A stretch of DNA of 61,002 bases, from contig DCVT01000062.1 in NCBI GenBank assembly GCA_002328075.1, forward strand, positions 225,840 through 286,841, read 5' to 3'. Each line of letters opens with the position of its first letter. The first letter of the stretch is position 1. The position numbers and the translations under genes were made by a program. Under the pieces are notes generated by a model that saw only the letters and a list, made by a program, of their open reading frames with translations, was not told the DNA's origin and made no database searches. The DNA is from Anaerolineales bacterium UBA2181. Lineage in GTDB: Bacteria; Chloroflexota; Anaerolineae; Promineifilales; UBA4811. Below, one piece after another: positions 53,502 through 61,002 of the stretch.

Positions 53502-54758
53502 CTACGGTCGCCCGGCAGCGCTGGCCGCGTTGAGCTTCTCCTCCAAGGGGCTGTCGACGGGCCAATCGGCCACCACGATGCCGCCCTGCCGCAGCTGGCG
53601 CAGCAGGGACGCGCGCTCCACCCGGGCCAGACGCACCGCCAGCGCCGCGAACGGCGGGTCGGCCGCCTGCGCCTGGAAGGTGACGATATCGGGGCAGACC
53701 ACCAGCACGCTGTAGCCGTGCGCGCGCAGGCGAAAGAGGATCTCGTGATCGTCCGGCATCAAGGGGCTGACGAAAATCAACTGCGAGCGGGCCGGGAAAA
53801 GGCGGGTGGAGAGATACCGCAAGCTGTCAAACAGAGTCCCCTCTGCCACCGTCGCCGCCGCCAGCGCCTGCAATATCCGGAGCTGTTGCACGCGCCCGTA
53901 ACCCGGCAGAACCCACTGCTGCCCTTTGCCGTACATCAGCAGGCCGACCCGGTGCCCGGCGCGCAGCAGGGTCTCCGACATGGCCGCGGTGGCGCGAACG
54001 CTGTGATCCAGCAGGCACTCGCTGCCCGCTTTCAGCGCGCACTGCCGGCGGAGGTCCAGGATGATGCCGACATCGGTGATGCGTTCCTGCTCGAACTCGG
54101 TCGTGAAAGCGCGGTCGTGATAGCGTGCGGTGGCTCGCCAGTTGATGTGGCGCAGGGGGTCACCGGGGTGATATTCCCGCACGCCGTGCACGTCGGTCCC
54201 GGCGCCACCCCGCCGCGAGGGGATCGGCCCGGTAAAGCCCAGGGTGCGCGAGGGCCGCAGTTTGACCGGACGCCATTTGTCCACCCGCGGCAGAACGACC
54301 AGCTGTGTGGAGAGCACCAGCCGGTCTGCGTGATGCAGCAAATCAAGCGGCTCACCGGACGCGACGGCCACGCCGTCCAGGCGAAAGGTTCCCCGGCGGG
54401 TGGCGAGGGTGTAGGTCAGCGTCAGCGTCTCTGCCGGCGAGAGCAGCGCCATGCAGTCCAAAACTCCGTCACATAGGAGCAGCTCCGGGGGGATCAGGTC
54501 GGTAACGGCCACCAGCGCGTCGCGGGCACCGTCGTTGCGGAGGCGCAGCGTCACGGTGACGGGTTGTCCTTCGGTGACCACCGGCCGGTCGATGGAGCGC
54601 GTCGCCGCGAGCCTGGGCGCTGCGGGATAGGCGAACAGCGCCGCGCCGAGGTAGACCCACAGCGGCAACGCCAGCACAAGGAACCGGCCGTCGACCGCGA
54701 GCAGCCCCGTCAGGAGCAGGCCGTAGGCCGCCAACCCAACCGCCATGCTGCGCCGCAC
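53502..54758 (-). CDS. DUF58-domain membrane protein
   Basis: A 418-residue protein with two N-terminal membrane segments (about 5-45), a beta-rich region and a DUF58/VWA-like domain. The signature GAGTDVHGVREYHPGDPLRHINWRA is split here as GTDVHGVREYHPGDPL and RHINWRATAR. Such proteins work with MoxR ATPases in envelope or metal-insertion processes. It is the last gene of the leftward operon and starts 6 bases after the MoxR stop. Confidence 0.85.
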   Translation of the reverse strand: MRRSMAVGLAAYGLLLTGLLAVDGRFLVLALPLWVYLGAALFAYPAAPRLAATRSIDRPVVTEGQPVTVTLRLRNDGARDALVAVTDLIPPELLLCDGVLDCMALLSPAETLTLTYTLATRRGTFRLDGVAVASGEPLDLLHHADRLVLSTQLVVLPRVDKWRPVKLRPSRTLGFTGPIPSRRGGAGTDVHGVREYHPGDPLRHINWRATARYHDRAFTTEFEQERITDVGIILDLRRQCALKAGSECLLDHSVRATAAMSETLLRAGHRVGLLMYGKGQQWVLPGYGRVQQLRILQALAAATVAEGTLFDSLRYLSTRLFPARSQLIFVSPLMPDDHEILFRLRAHGYSVLVVCPDIVTFQAQAADPPFAALAVRLARVERASLLRQLRQGGIVVADWPVDSPLEEKLNAASAAGRP

Positions 54759-54764
54759 CGGATC

Positions 54765-55730
54765 CTATCCTTCCTGGCGTACGGGCACCGGCACCAGCTG
54801 CAACACCTCGCTCAATATCTCGTCGATCGCCCCGCGCCGCATCCACAACTCCGGGTCGAGAATCAGCCGGTGGCCCAGCGCCGGCCGAACGAAATGCTTG
54901 ACATCGTCGGGCAGGACATAGTCGCGCCCCTGCATGGCGGCCCAGGCACGGGTGAGTTTGAGCAGTGCCAACGAGCCGCGCGGGCTGGCCCCCACCGCGA
55001 CCTGCCGAAATCTGCGGGTGATCGCAGCCAGCTCCACCATGTACCGCTCAACGTCGGCATCCACGTGGACCTGCTCCACCTGCCGGCGCATCTCTAGCAG
55101 CTCCTCGGCGCACGTGACCGGCTGCAGGATGACCTCGTCGCTACCCCGCAGGCGCCGCCGCCGCAGGATCTCCTGCTCCTCCGCAGGCGCAGGATAGCCC
55201 ACCGAGAGTTTCATGATAAAGCGGTCGAGCTGGGCCTCCGGCAGGGGGAATGTGCCCTCGTACTCGATGGGGTTCTGGGTCGCGATGACCAAGAAGGGTT
55301 GCGGCAAGGGCAGGGGATCCCCTTCCAGTGTGACCTGGTACTCCTGCATTGCCTCCAGGAGCGCTGATTGGGTTTTCGGCGAGGCGCGGTTGATCTCGTC
55401 GGCCAGGATGATGTTGGCAAAGATGGGACCCTGCCGCAGGACGAAACGGTTGTCGTTGCGGTCGTACACATAGCCGCCGGTGATGTCTCCCGGCAGCAGA
55501 TCGGGCGTGAACTGGATACGCTTGAAGGCCAGTCCGAGGGTGGTGGCGAAGCAAGATGCGGTGAGCGTCTTTGCCAGGCCGGGATAGTCCTCCAGCAGGA
55601 CGTGCCCGCCCGGCGAGAGGATCGCCGCCAGCAGATGTTCCAGCAGGTCTCGCTTTCCGACGATAGCCCGCTCCACCTGGTTCAGCACCCGAGAGCACCA
55701 ATCGGCTACGGCGTGTTCCTTAACGGTCAT
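54765..55730 (-). CDS. MoxR-family AAA+ ATPase
   Basis: A 321-residue AAA+ chaperone-like ATPase. Walker A is EDYPGLAKTLTA, Walker B is IILADEINRASPKTQSALLEAM, and sensor 1 lies in VIATQNPIEYEGTFPLPEAQLDRF. The arginine-finger region and C-terminal helical lid (about 240-315) are complete. The ATG at 55730 has GGAGG six bases upstream; the longer frame from 55775 lacks it. The start overlaps the end of the preceding small membrane protein gene by 11 bases. It is expected to act on the DUF58 protein encoded next. Confidence 0.9.
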   Translation of the reverse strand: MTVKEHAVADWCSRVLNQVERAIVGKRDLLEHLLAAILSPGGHVLLEDYPGLAKTLTASCFATTLGLAFKRIQFTPDLLPGDITGGYVYDRNDNRFVLRQGPIFANIILADEINRASPKTQSALLEAMQEYQVTLEGDPLPLPQPFLVIATQNPIEYEGTFPLPEAQLDRFIMKLSVGYPAPAEEQEILRRRRLRGSDEVILQPVTCAEELLEMRRQVEQVHVDADVERYMVELAAITRRFRQVAVGASPRGSLALLKLTRAWAAMQGRDYVLPDDVKHFVRPALGHRLILDPELWMRRGAIDEILSEVLQLVPVPVRQEG

Positions 55731-56304
55731 GGTCAACCTCCAGCGCGGATTCGAGATAGTCCACGATGACCTCATAAGCCCTGGCCTGCGCGTCGTTCGT
55801 CGTGCCCGGCGGCGGCGGGTGTCGTGGGTGTAGCAGAGCCTTCACTTCGGGGGGCAGCGCCGGCATCACAACCGGCGCCCATTGATCCCCGCGCTCGCCA
55901 TGCGGACCTTGTTCCAGCTGCAACGCGCGCTCGGCCAGTCGCGCCACTCTGCGGCGCAAGTATTTCTCAAAATAGGGTGCCGCCGCTGCCAGGTCCAACC
56001 ACTGGGCCCAATCGGCCACACGCCCCACCGCCAGGGACGGGGGGCGGACGCGGCCGGGAACCGCGAGCTGGCGCGCCAGCAACAGGATCATCGCTCCGGC
56101 GCCTGCCACAATCGGCAGCGACCAGTACAGACCCTGGGGCCGGCTCCGGATGGCAAGTCCGATCAACCAGAGATGGTAGGCGGCGCGCACCACCAGCACC
56201 TCTCGGATCCAGTCGTACCATGCCAGCCACACCACCGCCAGCACCGCCAGCACAACCAGCAGCAGCGCCAGCAGAAACAGACGGAAGCGCCGGCGCCTGC
56301 TCAT
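55720..56304 (-). CDS. Membrane protein of the MoxR/DUF58 operon
   Basis: A 194-residue protein with two hydrophobic segments (about 8-28 and 62-80), between which lies a loop with WYDWIREVLVVRAAYHLW. The C-terminal half is charged and probably cytoplasmic (FEKYLRRRVARLAERALQLE). I do not recognise the family. Its ATG overlaps the stop of the DUF4129 gene, and its end overlaps the MoxR start, so it is translationally coupled on both sides. Confidence 0.6.
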   Translation of the reverse strand: MSRRRRFRLFLLALLLVVLAVLAVVWLAWYDWIREVLVVRAAYHLWLIGLAIRSRPQGLYWSLPIVAGAGAMILLLARQLAVPGRVRPPSLAVGRVADWAQWLDLAAAAPYFEKYLRRRVARLAERALQLEQGPHGERGDQWAPVVMPALPPEVKALLHPRHPPPPGTTNDAQARAYEVIVDYLESALEVDHDR

Positions 56305-57164
56305 GCGTCCTCCTTACAGGCATCGACGATCACCCTGAGGCTGGCAATGGCCTGTTCCGCTGCTGCGTCGCCGGATATCGACGTTCCGTAGCGAGCGTCC
56401 TCGAAAAGCTGGGTCAGCGTATGCACGGCGCCCGCCGGAAGACCCAGTGCCGTCAGCTGCGCCGCGAACTCCCGCGGTGTCGCCGTCTCGAGGCGCTGTA
56501 TTCCCTGGGATTGGTCGAGCACCCGCGCCATCTCAAAGTAGCAGCGCAGGATGACCAACCTGGCGTCCTCGCCGGCATACAGCTCATCGAGCGCCGCCTG
56601 CGCGCGGGCGGCCAGTTGCGCCAGCGGTGGTTCCTCAAAATCCGGTTGTGGGACGTAGAACCGCCAGATAGCGCCCAGCAGCCCGGCAGCGAGGATCAGC
56701 CCGATCCCGAGCGCGGCAACAACCCGCATCCAGCGCGGCGGCGGGGCAAAGGTGGCGATCTCCGCCATCAGCCCAGGTTCGGGGGTGGTCTCTGACGCCG
56801 CCGTTGTCGGGCGAAGCGGTGGCGCGGAGGCAGGAAGCTCGGGATACAGGTCCACCGCGGCAACGAGCGCCATCAGCCCCGCGATGAGCAGGGCGAGCAT
56901 GGCCATTGCCATGATCACATGGACAAGACGGATGCGCGGTATTCGGTGAGCGATCAAGACCAGGCCGATCACGTACAGAAGGAGCGCGACGCCATAAACG
57001 CAGGTCAGATCCAGCACAGGTCTGGCAGAGCCTTCCCGCCTGAGGACATCATACGTCCGTTCGGGCAACAGCCTGAGACCCGGCAGCGCGGCGATCAGCG
57101 CCAGGAGCGCCGCGAGCGTGGCGGCCCAGACTCCGAGCAGTCGGTTACGCTGGCGGTGTGACAT
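56301..57164 (-). CDS. DUF4129-domain membrane protein
   Basis: A 287-residue protein with four membrane segments and a C-terminal DUF4129 domain. The domain shows the family helices ARLVILRCYFEMARVLDQ and TPREFAAQLTALGLPAGAV and ends LTQLFEDARYG. DUF4129 proteins regularly accompany MoxR and DUF58 and may be related to transglutaminase-like proteins. The ATG at 57164 follows GAGGG; a start at 57209 would lie far inside the preceding gene. Confidence 0.75.
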   Translation of the reverse strand: MSHRQRNRLLGVWAATLAALLALIAALPGLRLLPERTYDVLRREGSARPVLDLTCVYGVALLLYVIGLVLIAHRIPRIRLVHVIMAMAMLALLIAGLMALVAAVDLYPELPASAPPLRPTTAASETTPEPGLMAEIATFAPPPRWMRVVAALGIGLILAAGLLGAIWRFYVPQPDFEEPPLAQLAARAQAALDELYAGEDARLVILRCYFEMARVLDQSQGIQRLETATPREFAAQLTALGLPAGAVHTLTQLFEDARYGTSISGDAAAEQAIASLRVIVDACKEDA

Positions 57165-57672
57165 GGCCGCCCTCATCTTCCTGCTCCCGGCCGAGCTGGT
57201 GCAAGACACCAGCCGTTCCCAGCGCCGCCAGGGACGCCACTATGAGCGCCAGCCCAAAACTGAGCTGCATCCGGATGAACAGCCCCACTCCACCCAGCAG
57301 CAGTCCGATCCCGCTGACCGCGCCCAGGCGTCTCAGATGGGCACGGACCAGCCGTTGTTCGTTCTCGATGTGCGAAAAGCTCGCCAGCCGGGCGGTGAAA
57401 GCATCCAGGTCCCAGGCAGCCAGAGCCCCCGCCATGCCCGGCAACAACCAGCCCATCTCCACTCCCAACCGGATAGCCACGACCAGGCCTCCCAGGCTGA
57501 GTGCCCAGCTCCAGCCCGCGAGCCACCGGCGCCGGTGCGCGCCGAGCCAGAGGGCCCCAGCCGCCAGGAAGAGCAGCATCACCGGCCAACGCCCGTGAAG
57601 TGCTGCGCCCAGGCCCGGCACCCCGGCGGCAAGCGCCACCGCCACCAGGAAGGACCACCGCAGGTCTCTCAC
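57145..57672 (-). CDS. Small multi-pass membrane protein, probably leaderless GTG start
   Basis: A 175-residue protein with four or five hydrophobic segments (WSFLVAVALAAGVPGLG, VMLLFLAAGALWLGA, WALSLGGLVVAIRL and two more near the C-terminus). It is the first gene of the MoxR/DUF58 operon. The GTG at 57672 begins about 7 bases after an extended -10 (TGG-TATAAT), so the mRNA may start at the codon itself. Frames extending upstream to 57801 would cross the promoter. The family is not recognised. Confidence 0.6.
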   Translation of the reverse strand: MRDLRWSFLVAVALAAGVPGLGAALHGRWPVMLLFLAAGALWLGAHRRRWLAGWSWALSLGGLVVAIRLGVEMGWLLPGMAGALAAWDLDAFTARLASFSHIENEQRLVRAHLRRLGAVSGIGLLLGGVGLFIRMQLSFGLALIVASLAALGTAGVLHQLGREQEDEGGHVTPPA

Positions 57673-58028
57673 GATCCCATTATACCAACAGACCGTCAGG
57701 CGCAGACCGGCAAACATGCCGACCCGAGTGAGCCACCGGATGGGCCTTGTTGCGCTGGGTGGTCGTCCGGAAGCGCCGTTTCTGCTTGGCCTGAATGCCA
57801 CTCCGGCGCATCAGACACGCAGCCGCTCCACCGCGGGGAGGGACTCCTGTCGCTCACGCAAGCTGCAGGTCCGTCTGCGCGAAGTCGCCTCCCACACATA
57901 ACTATTTGGTTGAGCCGCTGGGCGGGTGCGGGCAAGAGCTTTTGCTGCAAGACGCCCTGAAAGCGCGTGGAGCAGTCGAAAAGCGCCGAGATTAGCCCAG
58001 TCGGCTCCAACTGGGGTTAGCCGCAGCC
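57673..58028. other. Promoter of MoxR operon and otherwise featureless intergenic DNA
   Basis: The minus-strand extended -10 (TATAAT, 57684-57679) lies at the left edge. The remaining 340 bases between the divergently arranged operon start and the SDR-like gene end show no supportable gene. Confidence 0.45.
57679..57684 (-). promoter_or_regulatory. Extended -10 promoter of MoxR/DUF58 operon
   Basis: TGG-TATAAT on the minus strand with no good -35. The expected start coincides with the GTG at 57672. Confidence 0.55.
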
Positions 58029-58817
58029 TCACATTCCATAGTGCCAAATGGGCTGCGTTCCGTCGATGTCTGTGAATCCATATTCTCGGGCAAGCTTGCC
58101 TGAAACAAGGGCTTGTCCACTCTTACTCATAATCCTCTTGTCACAGGCAAGCGCTACCACAGCTTTGCCTATGTAGAAGGGAGTTTCCGAATAGGCAAAA
58201 TCTCTTTGGTGCTTTATTCCATCGCGCCAGTTTTCTTCGGTCACCCCAAAGTGTCCTAACATTGCCTCTGACCGAAGCATGCCTGGCGTCAACGCCACGA
58301 CCGCTATCTTGTGCTTGCGGAGTTGGTGCGCGAGGGATTGCGCTAGGCGGATGTTGATGGCTTTCTCCAGGTCGTAGTAGAAGTTGAACTCGCGCAGTTC
58401 ATAGTTGATGCCGTCAGTGACTTCGACAATCAGGCCCTTTCCATTCTCAATGATCAACGGAACGCCTAAATGGCTGGTAATGATGTGTGAAAGAGATCCG
58501 TTCTCGAGTACTTTCAAGCCTTTCTCAAGTGAATGCTCTGCGAATGGCTTGAACTCCATATACGCATCGCCGGTCATGTCGTTCACCAGGATATCCAAGC
58601 GGCCATCCTGCTCATGCCGGATACGTTCGAAAAGTGTCTCAACCTGACCTCTGTCGGTGTGATCAACCTGGACGTAGATTCCTTTTCCGCCTCGGGATGT
58701 GACCATTTCGGCTGTTTCCTCGATTGTCTCGAGCCGGTTGACGAGAGAAGGATTTCCTGCCACCAGCAATGAGGGCAAGACCAGCAGCACCAAGAACCCG
58801 ACCTGGCTGGCATTCAT
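58029..58817 (-). CDS. SDR-like protein lacking the N-terminal cofactor motif
   Basis: A 262-residue protein. From about residue 31 onward it follows a classical SDR of the DHRS1-like branch: ETIEETAEMVTSRGGKGI, then RLDILVNDMTGD, and a C-terminal half with KHKIAVVALTPGMLRSE. The first 40 or so residues of the Rossmann fold, including TGxxxGxG, are replaced by a hydrophobic segment (FLVLLVLPSLLVAGN). The catalytic Ser/Tyr/Lys set is also hard to place. Its ATG overlaps the stop of the CHAT gene (ATGA). It looks like a fusion of a truncated SDR to a new start and may not be an active dehydrogenase. Confidence 0.6.
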   Translation of the reverse strand: MNASQVGFLVLLVLPSLLVAGNPSLVNRLETIEETAEMVTSRGGKGIYVQVDHTDRGQVETLFERIRHEQDGRLDILVNDMTGDAYMEFKPFAEHSLEKGLKVLENGSLSHIITSHLGVPLIIENGKGLIVEVTDGINYELREFNFYYDLEKAINIRLAQSLAHQLRKHKIAVVALTPGMLRSEAMLGHFGVTEENWRDGIKHQRDFAYSETPFYIGKAVVALACDKRIMSKSGQALVSGKLAREYGFTDIDGTQPIWHYGM

Positions 58818-61002
58818 CTCATGTGTCTCGGTTGACCGGGCTTCCGCGAACCACGGTCCTGGGTAAAGGCGAGCAAGATGAGCGCCAGCGGGAGCATCGC
58901 AGTCGAACCGCAAAGCCCGTCCCCCTTGCCTGCAGATGGTGTGCCTGTCGGGGTGGGAGCAGGTTGGGTGGGCGAAGGTGTGGGGCTTGGCTCCGTCGGT
59001 TGTGCGGTTGGCGATACCTGGCCCGGATCCCCGCTCAGCACAAAGGCCGCCCAGTAGAAAGGACCAGGATGGGTCTTCTGTACCTCGGCCTGTGCCGCCT
59101 GCAACGCCTCCGCTTTGCCCATCCCTTCCCGCCACTGCCGGTAAAAGGCTACCATCAGCTTCTCGGTCGCCGCGTCATCGACCGACCACAGACTGGCAAT
59201 GACCGTCGGGGCGCCCGCGTAGAAAAAGGCCCGCGTCAACCCCACCAGCTCGTCCCCGGCCGACAGCTCCCCCACGTTGCTCCGGCAGGCGCTCAGGACT
59301 ACCAGATCGGTTTGCCCTAGGTCCAAACCGTACACCTCATGGGCCTCCAGCCGACCGTCCTGCCCGTCGCCCGGCGCAAGGTGGATGGCGCTGTAGAGGG
59401 GGGCCACCACGTTATACCCGCCGTGGGCTGCCAGGTGCACCACGCCCCTGCCGCCCACCTGGCGGCGCAGTCGAGCTTCACTCGCCTCCCTTCCTGTGTA
59501 GACCGCCGCGCCCAGCCCTTCGGCCACCGCCTGCGCCTCTGCCGCCGAGCGCAGTAACGGCAGCAGACCGGGTTCCTCGGTTTCAGGGTTGCCGAACACC
59601 AGTGCGCCAGTGCCCGGTGTGTCCGAGGCATTGGCCTGAATGAAAGGCAGTGCGCTGGCTGAGGGCAAGGTGAAGAGAATGTGCTGCTGGCCGAAGTAGG
59701 TCTCGCCATCGGTCAGGGCGGCAAAGGGCACATAGTGAAGCAGTTGGTGGGGGATGAGGCCCACGAACGGCGTGTGCAGGTGCTGGGCCAGCGGGGCCAC
59801 CAGCCAGGCGTGCAACTTTTGCAGCGGCAGGGGATGAGGGTTGTCTCGGTTGAGCCATTGGTACAGGTCGTCGATTGCGGTGCGCAGGTTGGTCGGTGTG
59901 GCCTGGGGCAGATTCACCACCGTAAAGCTGTCGCGGGTGAGGATGAAAGCCAGCGTCCCCTGGTCGCTCAAGTCCTGGTAGGAGAGCAGTGCCGTCTGGT
60001 CGGGCAGCAGCGCCTGGACATCTGCCAGTTCCGGCACCGCGCCCCGGCCGGGGACCAGGGCGGCCAGTTGGTCGCCCCGGGTCTCGATGGCGGCCAGGGC
60101 GGCGGCGTGCTGCTGTTCGGCGGCTGCCAGTTGCGCTTCCAGGCCCGCCACCAGCGGTGGGTCCGGGGGGACGAAGGCGCGGGCGGCGGCCAGCGCGTCC
60201 TGGGCGGCCTGCCGGGCGGCGTAGGTTTCCTGCTCGCGGGCCAGCAGAGTGGCAGCTTGCTGGTCCGAGAGCTCCACGTGCCCGGTGGCCAGCGAGTCGA
60301 GAAAGACGCGGGCGCGGCCCCGCTCGCTGGTCTGGAAGGCCTGGGCGTCCTGGCCCTGCTGGTGGTAGAGCGCGACGGTGCGCTGGTAGAGGTCGGCGTA
60401 TTGGGCGATAAAGCCGGCCCGCCCCGCTTCGCTGCCGGCGACGGTGCGCAACGATTCAAAAACCTCCATGGCTTGTTCATAGTAGTCCAGCGCCTCGCCG
60501 TACCGCCCTTGGTCGCCATACACCAGCCCGATGTCGTTCAGGTTGATCCCCTCGCCGGCCCGGTCGCCCACCTCGCGCACGATGGCCAGCGCCTGCTGAC
60601 AGTAGTCCAGCGCCTCGCCGTACCGCCCCTGGCCCCGGTAGACCGCGCCGATGTTGTTCAGCGTGGTCCCCTCGCCGGCCCGGTCGCCCACCTCGCGCAC
60701 GATGGCCAGCGCTTGCTGATAGTAGTCCAGCGCCTTGGCGTAGCGGCCCTGATGGTAGTACACCAGCCCGATGTTGTTCAGCGTGGTCCCCTCGCCGGCC
60801 CGGTCGCCCACCTCGCGCCCGATGGCCAACGCTTGCTGATAGTAGTCCAGCGCCTCGCCGTACCGCCCCTGGTCGCCATACACCAGCCCGATGTTCGAGA
60901 GCGTGGCACCCTCGCCCGCCCGGTCGCCCACCTCGCGCCCGATGGCCAGCGCCTGCTGATAGTAGTCCAGCGCCTCGCCGTACCGCCCCTGGCGGTAGTA
61001 GA
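58814..61002 (-). CDS. TPR-CHAT protein (caspase-like peptidase), cut by window edge
   Basis: At least 728 residues, with the N-terminus beyond the right edge. It begins with tetratricopeptide repeats of 40 residues (QGRYGEALDYYQQALAI units). A long helical region follows (LLAREQETYAARQAAQDALA) and then a CHAT domain. The His-Cys catalytic pair is VVHLAAHGGYN (His codon 59423-59425) and VVLSACRSN (Cys codon near 59286). After a Pro/Thr-rich linker, GLCGSTAMLPLALILLAF is a C-terminal membrane anchor with a basic tail. CHAT proteases of this layout are often activated by ligand binding to the TPRs, and some act in immunity or cell death. No CRISPR genes are near. Confidence 0.85.
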   Translation of the reverse strand, partial: YYRQGRYGEALDYYQQALAIGREVGDRAGEGATLSNIGLVYGDQGRYGEALDYYQQALAIGREVGDRAGEGTTLNNIGLVYYHQGRYAKALDYYQQALAIVREVGDRAGEGTTLNNIGAVYRGQGRYGEALDYCQQALAIVREVGDRAGEGINLNDIGLVYGDQGRYGEALDYYEQAMEVFESLRTVAGSEAGRAGFIAQYADLYQRTVALYHQQGQDAQAFQTSERGRARVFLDSLATGHVELSDQQAATLLAREQETYAARQAAQDALAAARAFVPPDPPLVAGLEAQLAAAEQQHAAALAAIETRGDQLAALVPGRGAVPELADVQALLPDQTALLSYQDLSDQGTLAFILTRDSFTVVNLPQATPTNLRTAIDDLYQWLNRDNPHPLPLQKLHAWLVAPLAQHLHTPFVGLIPHQLLHYVPFAALTDGETYFGQQHILFTLPSASALPFIQANASDTPGTGALVFGNPETEEPGLLPLLRSAAEAQAVAEGLGAAVYTGREASEARLRRQVGGRGVVHLAAHGGYNVVAPLYSAIHLAPGDGQDGRLEAHEVYGLDLGQTDLVVLSACRSNVGELSAGDELVGLTRAFFYAGAPTVIASLWSVDDAATEKLMVAFYRQWREGMGKAEALQAAQAEVQKTHPGPFYWAAFVLSGDPGQVSPTAQPTEPSPTPSPTQPAPTPTGTPSAGKGDGLCGSTAMLPLALILLAFTQDRGSRKPGQPRHMR
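60480..61002 (-). repeat. 120-bp tandem repeats encoding TPR units
   Basis: A nearly identical 120-base unit recurs from about 60480 to the right edge, starting near 60481, 60601, 60721, 60841 and 60961. Each encodes one 40-residue TPR. The low divergence points to recent expansion or ongoing homogenisation. Confidence 0.85.

Noticed and set aside
60480..61002. Regular 120-base repeats that could suggest a CRISPR or satellite array
   Set aside because: The repeats are in frame, have no variable spacers and encode 40-residue TPR units.

Overview
The window is a GC-rich bacterial chromosome segment. Strong Shine-Dalgarno sites, a tungsten-type aldehyde:ferredoxin oxidoreductase, a UbiD decarboxylase, MttB-superfamily corrinoid methyltransferases without pyrrolysine, a DUF58/MoxR operon and a large TPR-CHAT protein together suggest an anaerobic or facultative member of the Chloroflexota. 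That placement is inference from gene content; there is no rRNA gene or phylogenetic marker here. I found no rRNA, tRNA or CRISPR array.

Layout. (1) 1-5200 is a decayed mobile region: an IS607-type recombinase end with a truncated TnpB, two other IS remnants, a broken Ser/Thr kinase, a DUF3795 protein and an intact AbiEi/AbiEii toxin-antitoxin pair with its own promoter and operator. (2) 5207-12509 is a divergent catabolic pair. Leftward: XRE-cupin regulator, iron-dependent alcohol dehydrogenase, glutamine-amidotransferase-like protein, a stand-alone AOR C-terminal-like domain and a GPH sugar symporter. Rightward: a Cys/Met-metabolism PLP enzyme and an MttB-like methyltransferase. (3) 12593-18944 holds a radical SAM protein, an MFS transporter, a CGGC protein and a NifX-like/zinc-ribbon/NifU-like/TauE cluster. 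(4) 19258-28640 holds decayed genes (methyltransferase, amidohydrolase, SDR end, DUF234 ATPase) around a tight UbiD-AOR pair, an SDR and a second XRE-cupin regulator. (5) 28729-53037 is a large methylated-amine/amino-acid catabolic island. It has a leftward operon (MttB-like enzyme, peptide-type ABC importer parts, corrinoid protein, class III and class IV aminotransferases, M20 amidohydrolase, CoA-transferase), a rightward operon (D-aminoacylase-like, duplicated ATC-hydrolase-like, NDP-forming acyl-CoA synthetase, proline-racemase-like), a GAF-LuxR regulator, a BKACE enzyme, and a corrinoid protein plus MtmB-like methyltransferase. (6) 53502-57672 is a DUF58/MoxR/DUF4129 operon. (7) 58029-61002 is a TPR-CHAT protein running off the right edge, coupled to an SDR lacking its Rossmann start.

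The most striking signal is regulatory. Two divergent intergenic regions in the island (about 41.47 kb and 50.85 kb) each carry a near-identical 12-base palindrome, GG(T/G)ATTAATACC. It sits exactly midway between two divergent -10 boxes. All four -10 boxes start 54 bases from the start of the core on their own strand, and none has a recognisable -35. This predicts one activator, plausibly the GAF-LuxR protein encoded between the two sites, switching on all four transcription units. The first genes behind two of these promoters (phosphotriesterase-like and ornithine-cyclodeaminase-like) are pseudogenes. The island lacks an obvious corrinoid reactivation ATPase, a methyl-corrinoid:tetrahydrofolate methyltransferase and the ABC importer ATPases, so those must lie elsewhere.
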